From positions 8,152,386 through 8,216,385 of the forward strand of contig NC_087063.1 in assembly GCF_963678635.1 (NCBI RefSeq): a DNA stretch of 64,000 bases, written 5' to 3'. This DNA is from Symsagittifera roscoffensis. Its lineage: Eukaryota; Xenacoelomorpha; Acoela; Convolutidae. This document shows, piece after piece, positions 1 to 9,364 of the stretch. Within the stretch, counting starts at the first letter, position 1, and each line of letters starts with the position of its first letter. The position numbers and the translations under genes are program-made. Under the pieces are notes generated by a model. That model made no database searches. It had not been told where the DNA came from and saw only the letters and a program-made list of their open reading frames with translations.

Positions 1-207
1 AACAATACAAAAAAGCTAGATCAAAATAAACCTCAAAAAGAAAGAAAAAATAGAAAATTGACAGAAAAAATAATACCCCAAGAACAAATCGACAAATCAG
101 AACATAGAGAGTCATCACGACTTAGAAATCAACCACGTAAAAACTATAAAACATTCACCCCACAATCTAAAATATTAAAGAAAGTCGAATTTCAAAAACA
201 GCTTTAA
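1..207 (+). CDS. C-terminal end of a retroelement pol polyprotein (partial, cut by window start)
   Basis: An open frame enters from the left edge and ends at TAA 205-207. It encodes a Lys/Gln/Asn-rich, basic 68-residue tail with the stretch ESSRLRNQPRKNY near its end. A basic Ser-Ser-Arg-Leu-Arg motif close to the terminus is common at the extreme C-terminus of the integrase part of LTR-retroelement pol proteins. The downstream envelope-like ORF in the same orientation supports this reading. No catalytic domain lies in the window, so the pol assignment is inference from the tail motif and gene order (pol then env). Confidence 0.6.
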   Translation, partial: NNTKKLDQNKPQKERKNRKLTEKIIPQEQIDKSEHRESSRLRNQPRKNYKTFTPQSKILKKVEFQKQL

Positions 208-1028
208 TTTTATATTTCATAATCTTTGCACCTCTGAAATATTTTGAACTTTCATTTTTCAAAATAACATGCTGACAAACAAGCAACGATTCTAGTTCAA
301 AATTAGCCAATAGGATTCATCCAATCCGTCACCTTCTCTAACTCTAACACGAACCAACTAGACGAACGATATTAAACTCCAGGCATATCTATAACTATAA
401 CTTTGCGACCTCCAGGTCAAAAATAAGCAAACCACTCCAACTTGACAACTAAAATAAATATCACCATAATATCATAACCCTCTCTTATCTAATAACCCAA
501 AGATCAACAATATTTCCCCAAATCCGATCTCAAATACCCCCCAAACAAATATGTTAAATTAGCCTAAAGTAAAAGAATGACCATTTTAATTAGCCTAAAG
601 AATAAAAATCTCAAAAATACCCCAGATCACTTGACAAATAAAAATAAAGACAAAGAAGACCTCCCGATTACCATAAAATTCGCCCCCAACAATTTTTCAC
701 AAAACTCAACCCACTTGTCAAAAAACCAATAAATAATTCGACCACACTTGAAAATTGCCTCAAACAACAAAAAATATTCAATCGAGAAGCCATTTCTTAA
801 ATGCTATTCTCTCGACCAGTCAACATAATTCTTAACATTCTCATAAACTTTTTAACGATATTTAAACTTTTAATCATTTTTTTTTTTTGATACCCTTGAA
901 TCTTTTGTAATAATCTTAATCATTTTTTGCAATATTTTTTTTATTTTCTATTCCATATTTGAACTATACCTCCAGCTTTCAAAAGCTATTGACTATATCC
1001 ACAGGTACGATTCACAAAACTTATCTAA
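208..1028 (+). other. Non-coding spacer between pol and the envelope block, with a polypyrimidine tract
   Basis: No ORF of note is present. From about 865 to 975 the sequence becomes T/C-rich and is followed by CAG trinucleotides at about 974 and 1005. That arrangement resembles a 3' splice site. In many env-bearing retroelements env is expressed from a spliced mRNA, so this is a plausible acceptor region for the downstream ATG-less frame. This is inference only; no transcript evidence is available. Confidence 0.3.
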
Positions 1029-1217
1029 ATGATACGAACCATTTTTAGTAGAACAGATATTTTTTTACTATTTGTAATTTTTATAACAATTCTATCATCC
1101 CTCATCTTGACAATATGCAAATGTATAAAGAAAGCAATCATCACATTCGCCCTAGCAACAATCCTCCTAATTCTTCTTCTAGAAGAATACTATAATAAAC
1201 ATAAATTTTTCCACTAA
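1029..1217 (+). CDS. Small hydrophobic protein with two predicted membrane helices
   Basis: ATG at 1029 opens a 62-residue protein. Residues about 11-29 (FLLFVIFITILSSLILTI) and 36-50 (AIITFALATILLILLL) are strongly hydrophobic. They are separated by a short basic Cys/Lys turn (CKCIKK), as in a membrane hairpin. The 3' end (1183-1217) overlaps the long ATG-less frame of the leader/env ORF in another frame. It could be an independent small membrane protein, or the N-terminal part of the leader protein joined by splicing, programmed shift or a decayed junction. No family recognised. Confidence 0.45.
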   Translation: MIRTIFSRTDIFLLFVIFITILSSLILTICKCIKKAIITFALATILLILLLEEYYNKHKFFH

Positions 1218-3072
1218 AAGAATAAATAAAAGACCATCAAAAATTGCTAACCAACAATCACTCAGTCAGTCTTCACCGACATCATCCCAAGATAACCCAA
1301 CACCATCTTCAACTACCCAAAACCCCCAAACATCCACACGAATTTCCTTTCAAGATAACCCATATACTTTTGAAGAACGACACGCTCGCTTATCTGAACC
1401 ACTAGAACCAGTTCAACGACAAGCACCTCTAAGCGAACCAACATATAACTTATACCCAACACTACCACAGGAATTAAGTAGAATACGAAATCCTAGTCAA
1501 AACCAAAATACAGTCGAAATAAATAGACAAATTATACATCCTCGACGAAACAGAAATTTTCAAACTCCCCGAGTTCATTTTGATATACCTCAATCCCCAT
1601 CCCAAAATACTCCAGAAAACCCCATTGGTATATTACCAGAAACCCCTACGCTTCTTTCGCAACGTAGCACCTCAAGCCTACCCTCAGATTACTTAGGTTC
1701 AACACCAACATCTGAACAAATTCGTGAAAACCCCTTTAACCCCACAAACCAAACATCACGACTACCATATTGGACAACACATTCATTCACACAAGGTGAA
1801 CCAAATTTAATCAATGATCCAATAGATATTCCTACGGATACAACAACATCCTCATCACCACCAGAAACATTATCACTACCATCAACACCATCAATAAGCC
1901 AGATTTCACCACCACCTTTTAACTTAAATTTCCCAAATAACCTCGACGCTAGATATCGAGAACAATCATCAACAAATAGTCCTTTAAGACTAGACTGGAA
2001 TACATTCACAGCACCTCCACCATTATTTGGACAACACCCAGAAAGTAACCGACTCCACAACTGGGCACTAAATAGACTACAATATAGACAAGACATTCAC
2101 GAAGACATTCGTGATCACAACATCCAAATACTCCAACAAAATAGTCTGCAATTAAAATTTGAAATCACGGTTAAACTAAACAACATTACTCAACATCCCT
2201 ACCCATTAAACCCACCAAATATAACAGCTCAATCACTACCACCACCATTTATAGCAACTGAAGTAATATACAAATACGACAGATATACCAAAAAGACAAT
2301 TGGTTACATCACATTTTATAACCCATACTCAGGATTGTCATACACATATTTATTCATACATACATTAATTTTTCTCCAACTCTTTTTTCTAGTAATCTCC
2401 AATCAGAATGTAAACCCTTCCCCCCGCACAGGACCCCAAGATTTATTAGTAACACATTACGATTGTGAAGAAAATGAACAAAAAACACTACACAAGTATG
2501 CAATAAATCAAGTATCACAATGCGAATCAGAACCACAAGCTATAGAAACTACAAATGTAATAGCGACACTTTATTCAAAAGCCCGAGCAACAACAGTCAC
2601 AGGATATAAATTCACAGCAACATTTTCTGAAAAGAAAGTACATTGTTCACAAGTCTCAAATGGAAATAAAAACCGACTTGACCACGAATCATTCTACCAG
2701 AGTAATATCGAACGACTTTTACATCTCAATCCCGAAGATTGTAAAAACGAGTTACTAAGACTAAACATCACAAGAAATAAAAACACAGATAGAAAATTAG
2801 TATATTTCCAAGTTTTTGCAGATTCTGTACATCAAGCAGAACTTGAAAGATATCAAGGACATATAAAATTAGATGAAAAATACCCATACAACGGCGCACA
2901 CGGAAGATTAACTTATGACATACACGATAAACACTGGATACCACACATTGGTATAAATGACCCATCAAACTGCAAAGCAGACACAAAAAACAAAGGATAT
3001 CAAGAAATCATGTTTTTCGATTGGAAAATACAACTCGAAAAAAATACAACTCACAATGACACAGTTATCTGA
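1183..3072 (+). pseudogene. Pro/Ser/Thr-rich leader fused to the N-terminal part of an envelope glycoprotein (5' fragment of broken env)
   Basis: This 630-codon open frame contains no ATG until about 3007, so it must be reached by splicing, frameshifting or a non-AUG start. Codons 1183 to about 2330 encode a low-complexity Pro/Ser/Thr/Gln/Asn-rich region. A hydrophobic segment follows (about 2341-2395, LFIHTLIFLQLFFLVIS) that resembles a signal peptide. After it comes a secreted-type region with spaced cysteines and N-glycosylation sites (NIT, NTT). Cysteine spacing and a YDC motif soon after the signal segment suggest the class of envelope glycoproteins found in env-bearing invertebrate LTR elements. 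The frame ends at TGA 3070-3072 and the homologous reading continues in another frame, showing an indel near 3040-3070. Confidence 0.55.
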
Positions 3073-4222
3073 CAACACAATGATCTATCCAGGAATTAGA
3101 TTACCCTGTAAAAACGATCAAGGCTATTGTGACCCTACAACACGAACACAAGCAACAATTGTTTGGTTCCCCGAAGACACATGTACAACATTTCAAGTAG
3201 CAAAAATACACGCTCGTATGATAAAATTTCACGAAAAATTTTTTATACAATCAATTCCATATGAACAAGTCCATCCATCACGAAAACAAAGTTCTAATTT
3301 TAGAAATATACACAATATAGAAAACAAATTGACACGTTTTCAAATATATCAAGAAACAGAACTTGCATGTAAATACAGAAATCCACTTCACAAAACACAA
3401 TACTCCGAGATATTAGTTGAATACGAAAAAGGATTCGACATGATCACTGGAAAAGTAAAATTCGACCCATACGCCACAAGTCACCCTATAAACGAAGGAA
3501 CATCATATATACCAGTTGATTTTCAAAAAAGTAAAAGTCAACCTGGTGGACATCTAAAACCCCATGACACTAGAAGCGCACGTTTACAAGAACTATCACT
3601 AATGAATAGTACATATTTCGGTAATATCCATTATGATATTCACCTAGATATGAAATTAGACTACACAATTAGCCGAATTTTTCAAGAAATTTCACTCTCT
3701 GAATTAGAAACACTTCACCAACTATGCGAATTAGAATGGACACAAATCCTACAATCACTCGCACTAGCAGTATTAAAAATACCCTACGCAGGATATTTAC
3801 TATCAGGCAATAGATCAAATTTTTTAGACTACGAAGGAAAATTTTTATGGTTTTATACCTGTACCAAAAAAGTATCACCACTATATGTTTTTGAAGATAA
3901 ACGATGCTATAAAAGAATCCCTATCTTTTATAAGAATAAAGTACATTTCGTTGACACACTTTCAAGACGAACCTATTTCTGGGACACCGCAGTCCCATGT
4001 GGATCAGAAAATAGCCACAATGTAGTTCAACTAAACCCTGATGAAGATAAATATTACCTTCTTACCCCATATCCCACATTAATGCAATCACCCAAAAAAT
4101 TTTCACCTGAAAGCATTCGAGCTATTGCTCGAAACCCAAATATTGACCTACAGTCAATTGGAATATACTCAAAATCCGATATACAACATCACATTAGAAC
4201 ACAACAATTCCAAGAATTATAA
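3040..4222 (+). pseudogene. Envelope glycoprotein, central ectodomain (middle fragment of broken env)
   Basis: This is the frame-2 continuation of the glycoprotein after the indel. It has several cysteines (LPCKNDQGYCD, EDTCTT, ELACKY, YTCTK, KRCYKR, VPCGS), a glycosylation site (MNST) and many aromatic residues, as expected of an extracellular fold. A Pro/Gly-containing, moderately hydrophobic segment (about 3745-3810, ILQSLALAVLKIPYAGYLL) could be a fusion-peptide-like or buried region. The frame is closed by one TAA at 4220-4222; the same frame resumes with ATG 4229, so a single stop interrupts the gene here. The frame is nominally open from 2957, but the part before about 3040 overlaps the upstream fragment. 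Confidence 0.5.
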
Positions 4223-4228
4223 ACACAA

Positions 4229-4969
4229 ATGGACACTATACAAAGACAATCAATTGACAAAAACTTACGCAAACTTGCCGAAACCGCAGGATTCGCAGAC
4301 ATTTATACACAAGATTATAGCGGATATTTTAAAGACATTAAAGACTATATATATTTAAACGGTGAAAAATATAGACCACAAGATATTTCACCCATAAATA
4401 TTTTAAGCTTTGTTACACTAAAAAATGAAATTCTCGATTTTCTAGGATGGCCCTACTACATCTTAGAAAAATTGACTATTTTATACGCAATGTTTAACTT
4501 TATAGGATTTCTTTTTTCACTTTTAAAAGGAATCTATAATACATGCGCTATACACACACAAGTAAATAGACAAGCAAGTGTAGCACGCATACTATTTGCA
4601 GGATTTTTTGGAATTTTTTCATCATCAATAAACAAAATTCTTTTAGACGCACAAATAAAAGAATACAACACAAAAATAGCAACAAGACAAAACACATACG
4701 ACGAAGAACATAACAATGTAGAAATAACGCCTACAGCACCACAGTTACCACCCCTACCACATAACCATCCATTATCACTAGTCTCACGAAATTTTCGAAA
4801 TTTAGCAATAACACATAATCCAAATTTTCGACCAACCATATCACAAAGTCCCATTCAACATATAATGACACACCATCCACTAGATGAAAATACATATAAA
4901 CAAATTATAGAACAACCCCATACCACCGCTTTTCAGTCTCAAAATAATAATTTTTTTAGCCCACGATGA
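4229..4969 (+). pseudogene. Envelope glycoprotein, C-terminal part with transmembrane anchor and cytoplasmic tail
   Basis: It lies in the same frame as the preceding fragment, seven codons beyond its TAA stop. Residues about 70-110 contain a hydrophobic anchor (YYILEKLTILYAMFNFIGFL), and a second hydrophobic stretch follows (ARILFAGFFGIFSS). A hydrophilic tail of about 100 residues rich in Pro, His, Asn and Thr then runs to TGA 4967-4969. This is the usual layout for the membrane-proximal end of a class I-type or similar envelope protein. The stop overlaps the ATG of the next ORF as ATGA (4966-4969). Confidence 0.5.
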
Positions 4970-6534
4970 GCCGACAACTTGGATCCCTACACCGCTCAAA
5001 TTCCCACCCAACCAACCTCAACACTCCAATTACAATAATTCCACTTTTTGCTTTCCCGTCACCCAATTTCCCAGCCAATAATGTAAAGTCAGGCATGAAT
5101 TCAGACACTAACTCACATATCTCAGTTTTATACTCCATTTCACAACTTAATAACCCAAATATTGAAACCCCTGATGAATTTGCAGACTCTGAACCATCTC
5201 CATCCAATAATTTTCAAACCAACTCCTCAGTTTTTTCAAAACCCCCTTTTCAACCAATCCCGTCAAATAACCCACTTCCATCCATTTCTATACCCTCTTA
5301 TGCTTCACAAGTCACCCCAACCTACTCTTCATTTCATTCAGACCGATCATCCAATTCTCCATATACTCCCCAAATCTCCCAGGAACTAGATAATTTCATC
5401 ACCCTACAACAACAACCCTTCCACCTTGAAAACCCCACTATAAATCAGATTTCATCCACAATAGAATCATCAAACCCACCTACCCCTACACCCTCTTCAG
5501 CTTATACCGCATCATTGGCACCATCATCCACATCCACCGAATCGTCAAATAGCACTAATAGAGCTTATCGCACTTTCAAAAGAAAATTCCCGAACCATCC
5601 ATTTCCAACAAAACCAGGAACAGCCCGTGAATATATTAATCATCCAAATCACACTAACACGAAAGATTTTTTAGCAATTACCCTACCTTCATTTCCACAA
5701 TACACTTTGAACACTCCTAACAACACTAACGACACACGTAGTTTTGTAGATGAACAAGTTTTAATGCCTACACTTCATTGGACATCATATTATCATTTTA
5801 CTAACCCCCTTTGCCTACCTTTATCTAATACTCACATCGATATAGAAAGAAATAAAGATATGCTATATCGACTCACTACACCACTAACACATAGACAATT
5901 TACTTATATAGGATACAAAAAGTCACTAAAAACATACACTGCACCCCGAGCTAACGAATATACGCTAGAATATTACGATCACAACATCATCCGAGCTAAC
6001 CAAGACCAATTTTTAGATGATGACCGTTTCGCTAACCCACAAATCACAGAAAAATTCTTTTTAAAAACACCATATGTATTTACACTCAATATATTTGATC
6101 GCAAATTCGATCACATCATTTCTGAAGCACTAACCGACACACAAGCTTACGAAAGTTTTAAAGAAAAATTTAAATTATTTTCACTAACCTTTCATTTCCT
6201 TGCACCACACGAACGAGATTTGCACTGCTCACACGATATTATGTTACGCACTAAACAAACCCACACATATACATATCATCGCTTCATACAAAATCACTTT
6301 GATCTACACACTCCATCAAGACAACCACACCACCGTTTTCAATTTATTAACTCAAAATACACTTCACCATTTTTTCTTAACTTCACATATTGCATCAAAG
6401 ATACTAAACTTTACGGTATTCTTCGCAATTATGATCCCATAACCCAAATGTATATTTTTTGTCCCATCACAAAGACCTTCAACGCAGAAGAATCCAGACC
6501 TTCCTTATCCCACATGAATTTGTTCAACCTATAG
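4966..6534 (+). CDS. Unknown ORF downstream of env (522 codons, disordered N-terminus plus folded C-terminus)
   Basis: ATG 4966 overlaps the env stop in the tetranucleotide ATGA. Residues 1 to about 205 are Ser/Pro/Thr/Asn-rich and look disordered. From about residue 210 the composition changes to a globular, aromatic-rich domain (HWTSYYHF, EYYDHNII, KFFLKTPYVFTLNIFDRKFD, FHFLAPHERD). No signal peptide, membrane helix or known catalytic motif is apparent. An ORF of this size 3' of env is unusual in Ty3/gypsy-type elements. A frame overlapping its end (6459-6722) appears to continue the protein, so a 1-nt shift near 6465-6530 probably truncates it. Function unknown; an accessory, structural or regulatory protein are all possible. 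Confidence 0.5.
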   Translation: MSRQLGSLHRSNSHPTNLNTPITIIPLFAFPSPNFPANNVKSGMNSDTNSHISVLYSISQLNNPNIETPDEFADSEPSPSNNFQTNSSVFSKPPFQPIPSNNPLPSISIPSYASQVTPTYSSFHSDRSSNSPYTPQISQELDNFITLQQQPFHLENPTINQISSTIESSNPPTPTPSSAYTASLAPSSTSTESSNSTNRAYRTFKRKFPNHPFPTKPGTAREYINHPNHTNTKDFLAITLPSFPQYTLNTPNNTNDTRSFVDEQVLMPTLHWTSYYHFTNPLCLPLSNTHIDIERNKDMLYRLTTPLTHRQFTYIGYKKSLKTYTAPRANEYTLEYYDHNIIRANQDQFLDDDRFANPQITEKFFLKTPYVFTLNIFDRKFDHIISEALTDTQAYESFKEKFKLFSLTFHFLAPHERDLHCSHDIMLRTKQTHTYTYHRFIQNHFDLHTPSRQPHHRFQFINSKYTSPFFLNFTYCIKDTKLYGILRNYDPITQMYIFCPITKTFNAEESRPSLSHMNLFNL

Positions 6535-6722
6535 AAATCCCAATATTAGAATTCATCCACAACACTAAATACAATCACAAATTATATAATCTCATCCAAA
6601 ACACACCTTATGGTTTTGCAGTTGGCTTTGAAGAACTAAAAACCATTAAAGCACTTCAATTGCTTTGGCCACTGCTTCAAACTAAAGAACATCATTCGCA
6701 TACTAGCAAAATTACTAACTAA
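6459..6722 (+). pseudogene. Probable frameshifted C-terminal continuation of the unknown 3' ORF
   Basis: This open frame overlaps the end of the 522-codon ORF in a different frame and has the same A/C-rich codon use. Its sequence (EIPILEFIHNTKYNHKLYNL, then a Phe/Gly-containing stretch) looks like a protein rather than a random frame. It ends at TAA 6720-6722. The simplest view is that an indel near 6465-6530 separated it from the body of the ORF. It could instead be an independent overlapping gene. Confidence 0.3.
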
Positions 6723-6777
6723 CTCCGACATAATACACGACATCTTCCAACACTGTTTTTTCCCCGACGACTAACAG

Positions 6778-6863
6778 GTAAGTATAATTTCTATATATTC
6801 TTTACTAATAACTTCAATTTAAACACTAACCATTCTTTATCCATGTATCATTTCGATTTTTAG
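6778..6863 (+). other. Candidate 86-nt intron
   Basis: The donor is a perfect consensus (CAG|GTAAGT, GT at 6778). The acceptor is TTTTTAG at 6857-6863. A TACTAAT branch-point-like heptamer lies at about 6803 and a CACTAAC at about 6826. The pair follows the end of the last ORF of the env-bearing element, so a spliced 3' exon may exist in its transcripts. Sequence-pattern inference only. Confidence 0.3.
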
Positions 6864-8472
6864 TCTTCATCTCACGATTATCTGCAAAATACACAAAAGA
6901 AAAAGAAAAAATAGAAAACTTTTTCAAATTGTTCAAAACTCTAATAATCTTTTGCACCAGCTAAATTAAATAAAGTTCATACAAATGTAGTAAATTAATT
7001 TATAAATTATTTCCCTAAAAGCAGTAATTCTAATAATGATGAAAATTTGTAACTTAATTTTTCCCCAAAACTAGCAGTAAAATTGAAATTCTATGTAGTA
7101 AATTGATAAGACGAAAATGCAGTACTAACCTTTTGATATTTCCATTCACTCGCACAAGAATTCTATCCAAACTCGCACAGCTCGCCCACGAAGAATTGTT
7201 TAAATAATGAATTTTAGTTTCAAGCTTTCACACTCAACAACTCTAACACACGATAACAAGTTTCAATCTTTCCTTTAACCCGGTTGGAAAGGAATTATAT
7301 ACTAAACAAAAAACTAACCAATGCAGCTTACTAAACACCACAACACATAGAATAACAGCATGACTAAGAAAAGGAAACCAACGGTACCCAAACCGGATTA
7401 ACCCTGTTTAAAACTGGATAATTTATTCTTTTGAAGACTATTATAAAGTCTAAAAAAGAAATAATAAAACACAAAAAAGTCGAAAGACAAACCCATACCA
7501 AAAACAATTTGATTTTTGAAAAAAGGACACAACCAACGAAACATAAGAAAAACCACGATAAACCCAACATAAAAAGTTATCACATAACAGGACCTCTCAC
7601 AGAAACCGCACGAAATCATACTCCCACTCCTGGCCTAACCCACCAGAGAGGACGTCCTGAGCATGCTCTATAGCCGGCCTAACCCACCGCGCTACATCCA
7701 CGCTTTGTGACCACACTTCTATTTTTAATAAGAGGTACTCAAGGGTGAGTAACTCTTCAAAATAACCGAACTAAAACAAAAAGCTTTTGTGAAAACAACT
7801 AACCAAAATCATAATTAAAACACCAAACTAATAAAAATTTTATAAAATGTAAATTACACCTTGCAGTATATAGATCAGCATACAACACCAAAGACGAACA
7901 TCCAAAGACAAAATGAACCCACTACACTCGAAAAAGAATGGCCAACCACAATCAATATGCCGCCCACAATCACAACTCAAAGGATTTAGAGTACGACTTG
8001 ACTTCGCAGAAAAGGACTTCATTGAACTAGAACAATGACCACCTCGATGTTCAAGTATACGTACAGATCCGAGTAACCAGGCATCCCCTCCACGCACAAT
8101 CTCCACGCCATTCCCAGACAAGGTCAACCCAAAAGAAGTTCTCAACATGGAACAGAAAAACCTGTCATAGCCAACCATTCTGAAATCAGATTTGAGTTTG
8201 TTGCGAAAACCCAGTCGTTGTCATGAGAAGACACAGCGATTGAACCTGGAACTTCTCTAACAAGAGAACCCAGAAGAAATATGATGTTCGCCAAATACCA
8301 ACGTCCATCATCCATCCTTTGAATTGCAGAAAAACTATTCTAAAAAACTCTGTAAAACCCGGATGGGTGGAACCTGATCTAAACTACTTTTTTTGATTGG
8401 ATAAATTAGATATTTTACCACTGTAAAGTATTTAATATTAACCAATCATGATCCATCTAACTAACAACCCAC
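6864..8472 (+). other. Non-coding or weakly coding 3' region of the env-bearing element
   Basis: A+C-rich on the + strand like the element upstream. No long ORF was found. Short frames include an ATG frame of 41 codons at 7913-8038 with similar codon use, which may be a relic. A purine-rich run (about 6896-6918) and another donor-like site (GGTGAGT near 7744) are present. No function can be assigned. Confidence 0.3.
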
Positions 8473-8790
8473 TTATTTGTAAGTGCTGAAATTACTTGTA
8501 ATTTCAGCACCAGAGAGATTTGAATTTAACTTAGAATTTAGTTGCCTCTCCAAAAGAACTTCAGCAGCCGCAATAAACCAGTATACCCTAGATCTATTGA
8601 GCCTAGCAGAGACTAGTTAAACAACCTGAGACTAGATAGTATAAGAGTAAGATTAGGATCGGTATTAGACTAAGAAGTTGCACGAATCTATCCGGCCGAA
8701 AATAAGATAGCGTGACGAGCAGACGGTGTACCCTATCCGAAATTACTCTATGAGTTAACCACATCGGTCCTAACTCACCACCCCTGGTGT
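8473..8790 (+). repeat. Candidate 3' LTR region of the env-bearing element
   Basis: The block begins with TGTAAGTGC and contains a perfect 13-bp-stem hairpin at 8483-8510. A TATA-like TATAAGAG lies at 8640-8647, in base composition unlike its surroundings. An LTR with promoter is expected downstream of the last ORF. Without the 5' copy neither boundary nor target duplication can be proved. Confidence 0.25.
8483..8510. repeat. Perfect inverted repeat (13-bp stem, 2-nt loop)
   Basis: GTGCTGAAATTAC at 8483-8495 is followed by TT and its exact reverse complement at 8498-8510. An outer weaker pairing (GAGAG near 8513 with CTCTCC near 8547) follows. It may be a structured element of the retroelement LTR or transcript. 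Confidence 0.8.
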
Positions 8791-9036
8791 GTATTGGGCT
8801 TGATCAATATTTTCGCGGCGATAAGTTGCAAGCTTCGAAAAATTTTCGGCTATACGGGAACAAATATTTGTTTTTCGGCCATCGGGGTTTGCGGCTCTAT
8901 AGCACTCCTGTATTAATATAAACATGTTCACTTCACTTTTTTGGTTGGACAGGAAAAAATACTAACAGGTTTATTTTCTAGATCCAGTTTTTTGGTACAA
9001 CTCAGTTTAACCAATAAGATTTTAGCTTTGTAATCA

Positions 9037-9364
9037 GGGGTGCATTCGACCTCCTTGCCAACCACAGGGGCCACCCCTTTTTTGCAATCAATCCTTAATT
9101 TTTCAAAAGCTTTTTTGGCGCCAATAAATACTAATTTTGAAGGGGACATCGCACCGAAAAAAAAGCGTTTGACCTATTTTTTCACTCTTTGTCCTGCGGC
9201 GCAGAACATTATGTCAAAATAGGCTCCATATAGTGTTGTGGCACCACTCAAAAAAATCAATTTGGTCGACCAAGGAAAAAGCCGGTAAAATTTTTTCGAG
9301 TTTTTTTCGAAAATCAACCCCCCCCCCCTCCCACCCCCTCGAGAAAAACCTATATCCGCTCATG
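9037..9364 (-). mobile_element. Decayed hAT-type MITE (copy 1, reverse orientation)
   Basis: Read on the minus strand from 9364, the tip is CATGAGCGGATATAGG followed by a CTCGAGGGGG-type run, matching the tips of the copies at 31,747 and 55,308. Internally it shares the GTCGACC, GCGCCGCAG and GGGTCGAATGC-like segments in the same order. The left end is degraded and its limit is approximate. There is no coding capacity. Confidence 0.6.

Larger units (their letters stand above)
1..8800 (+). mobile_element. 3' portion of a large env-bearing LTR retroelement (right edge not defined)
   Basis: Gene order on one strand is pol tail, two-helix membrane protein, Pro-rich leader, envelope glycoprotein, unknown ORF. 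Across this block the + strand is strikingly rich in A and C and poor in G, which sets it off from the T-rich DNA that follows. The frames are long but env carries one frameshift and one stop, and the last ORF carries a frameshift, so this copy is decayed. The gag-pol body and 5' LTR lie left of the window. The right end is uncertain because the 5' LTR is not available for comparison. Confidence 0.6.

Noticed and set aside
1689-2096. Minus-strand ORF of 135 codons
   Set aside because: It is a shadow of the Pro/Ser/Thr-rich leader frame on the + strand; no motif and no start context.
7840-8178. Minus-strand Cys-containing ORF of 112 codons
   Set aside because: It lies antisense to the A+C-rich 3' region of the retroelement; the open frame follows from the strand skew, and no domain is visible.
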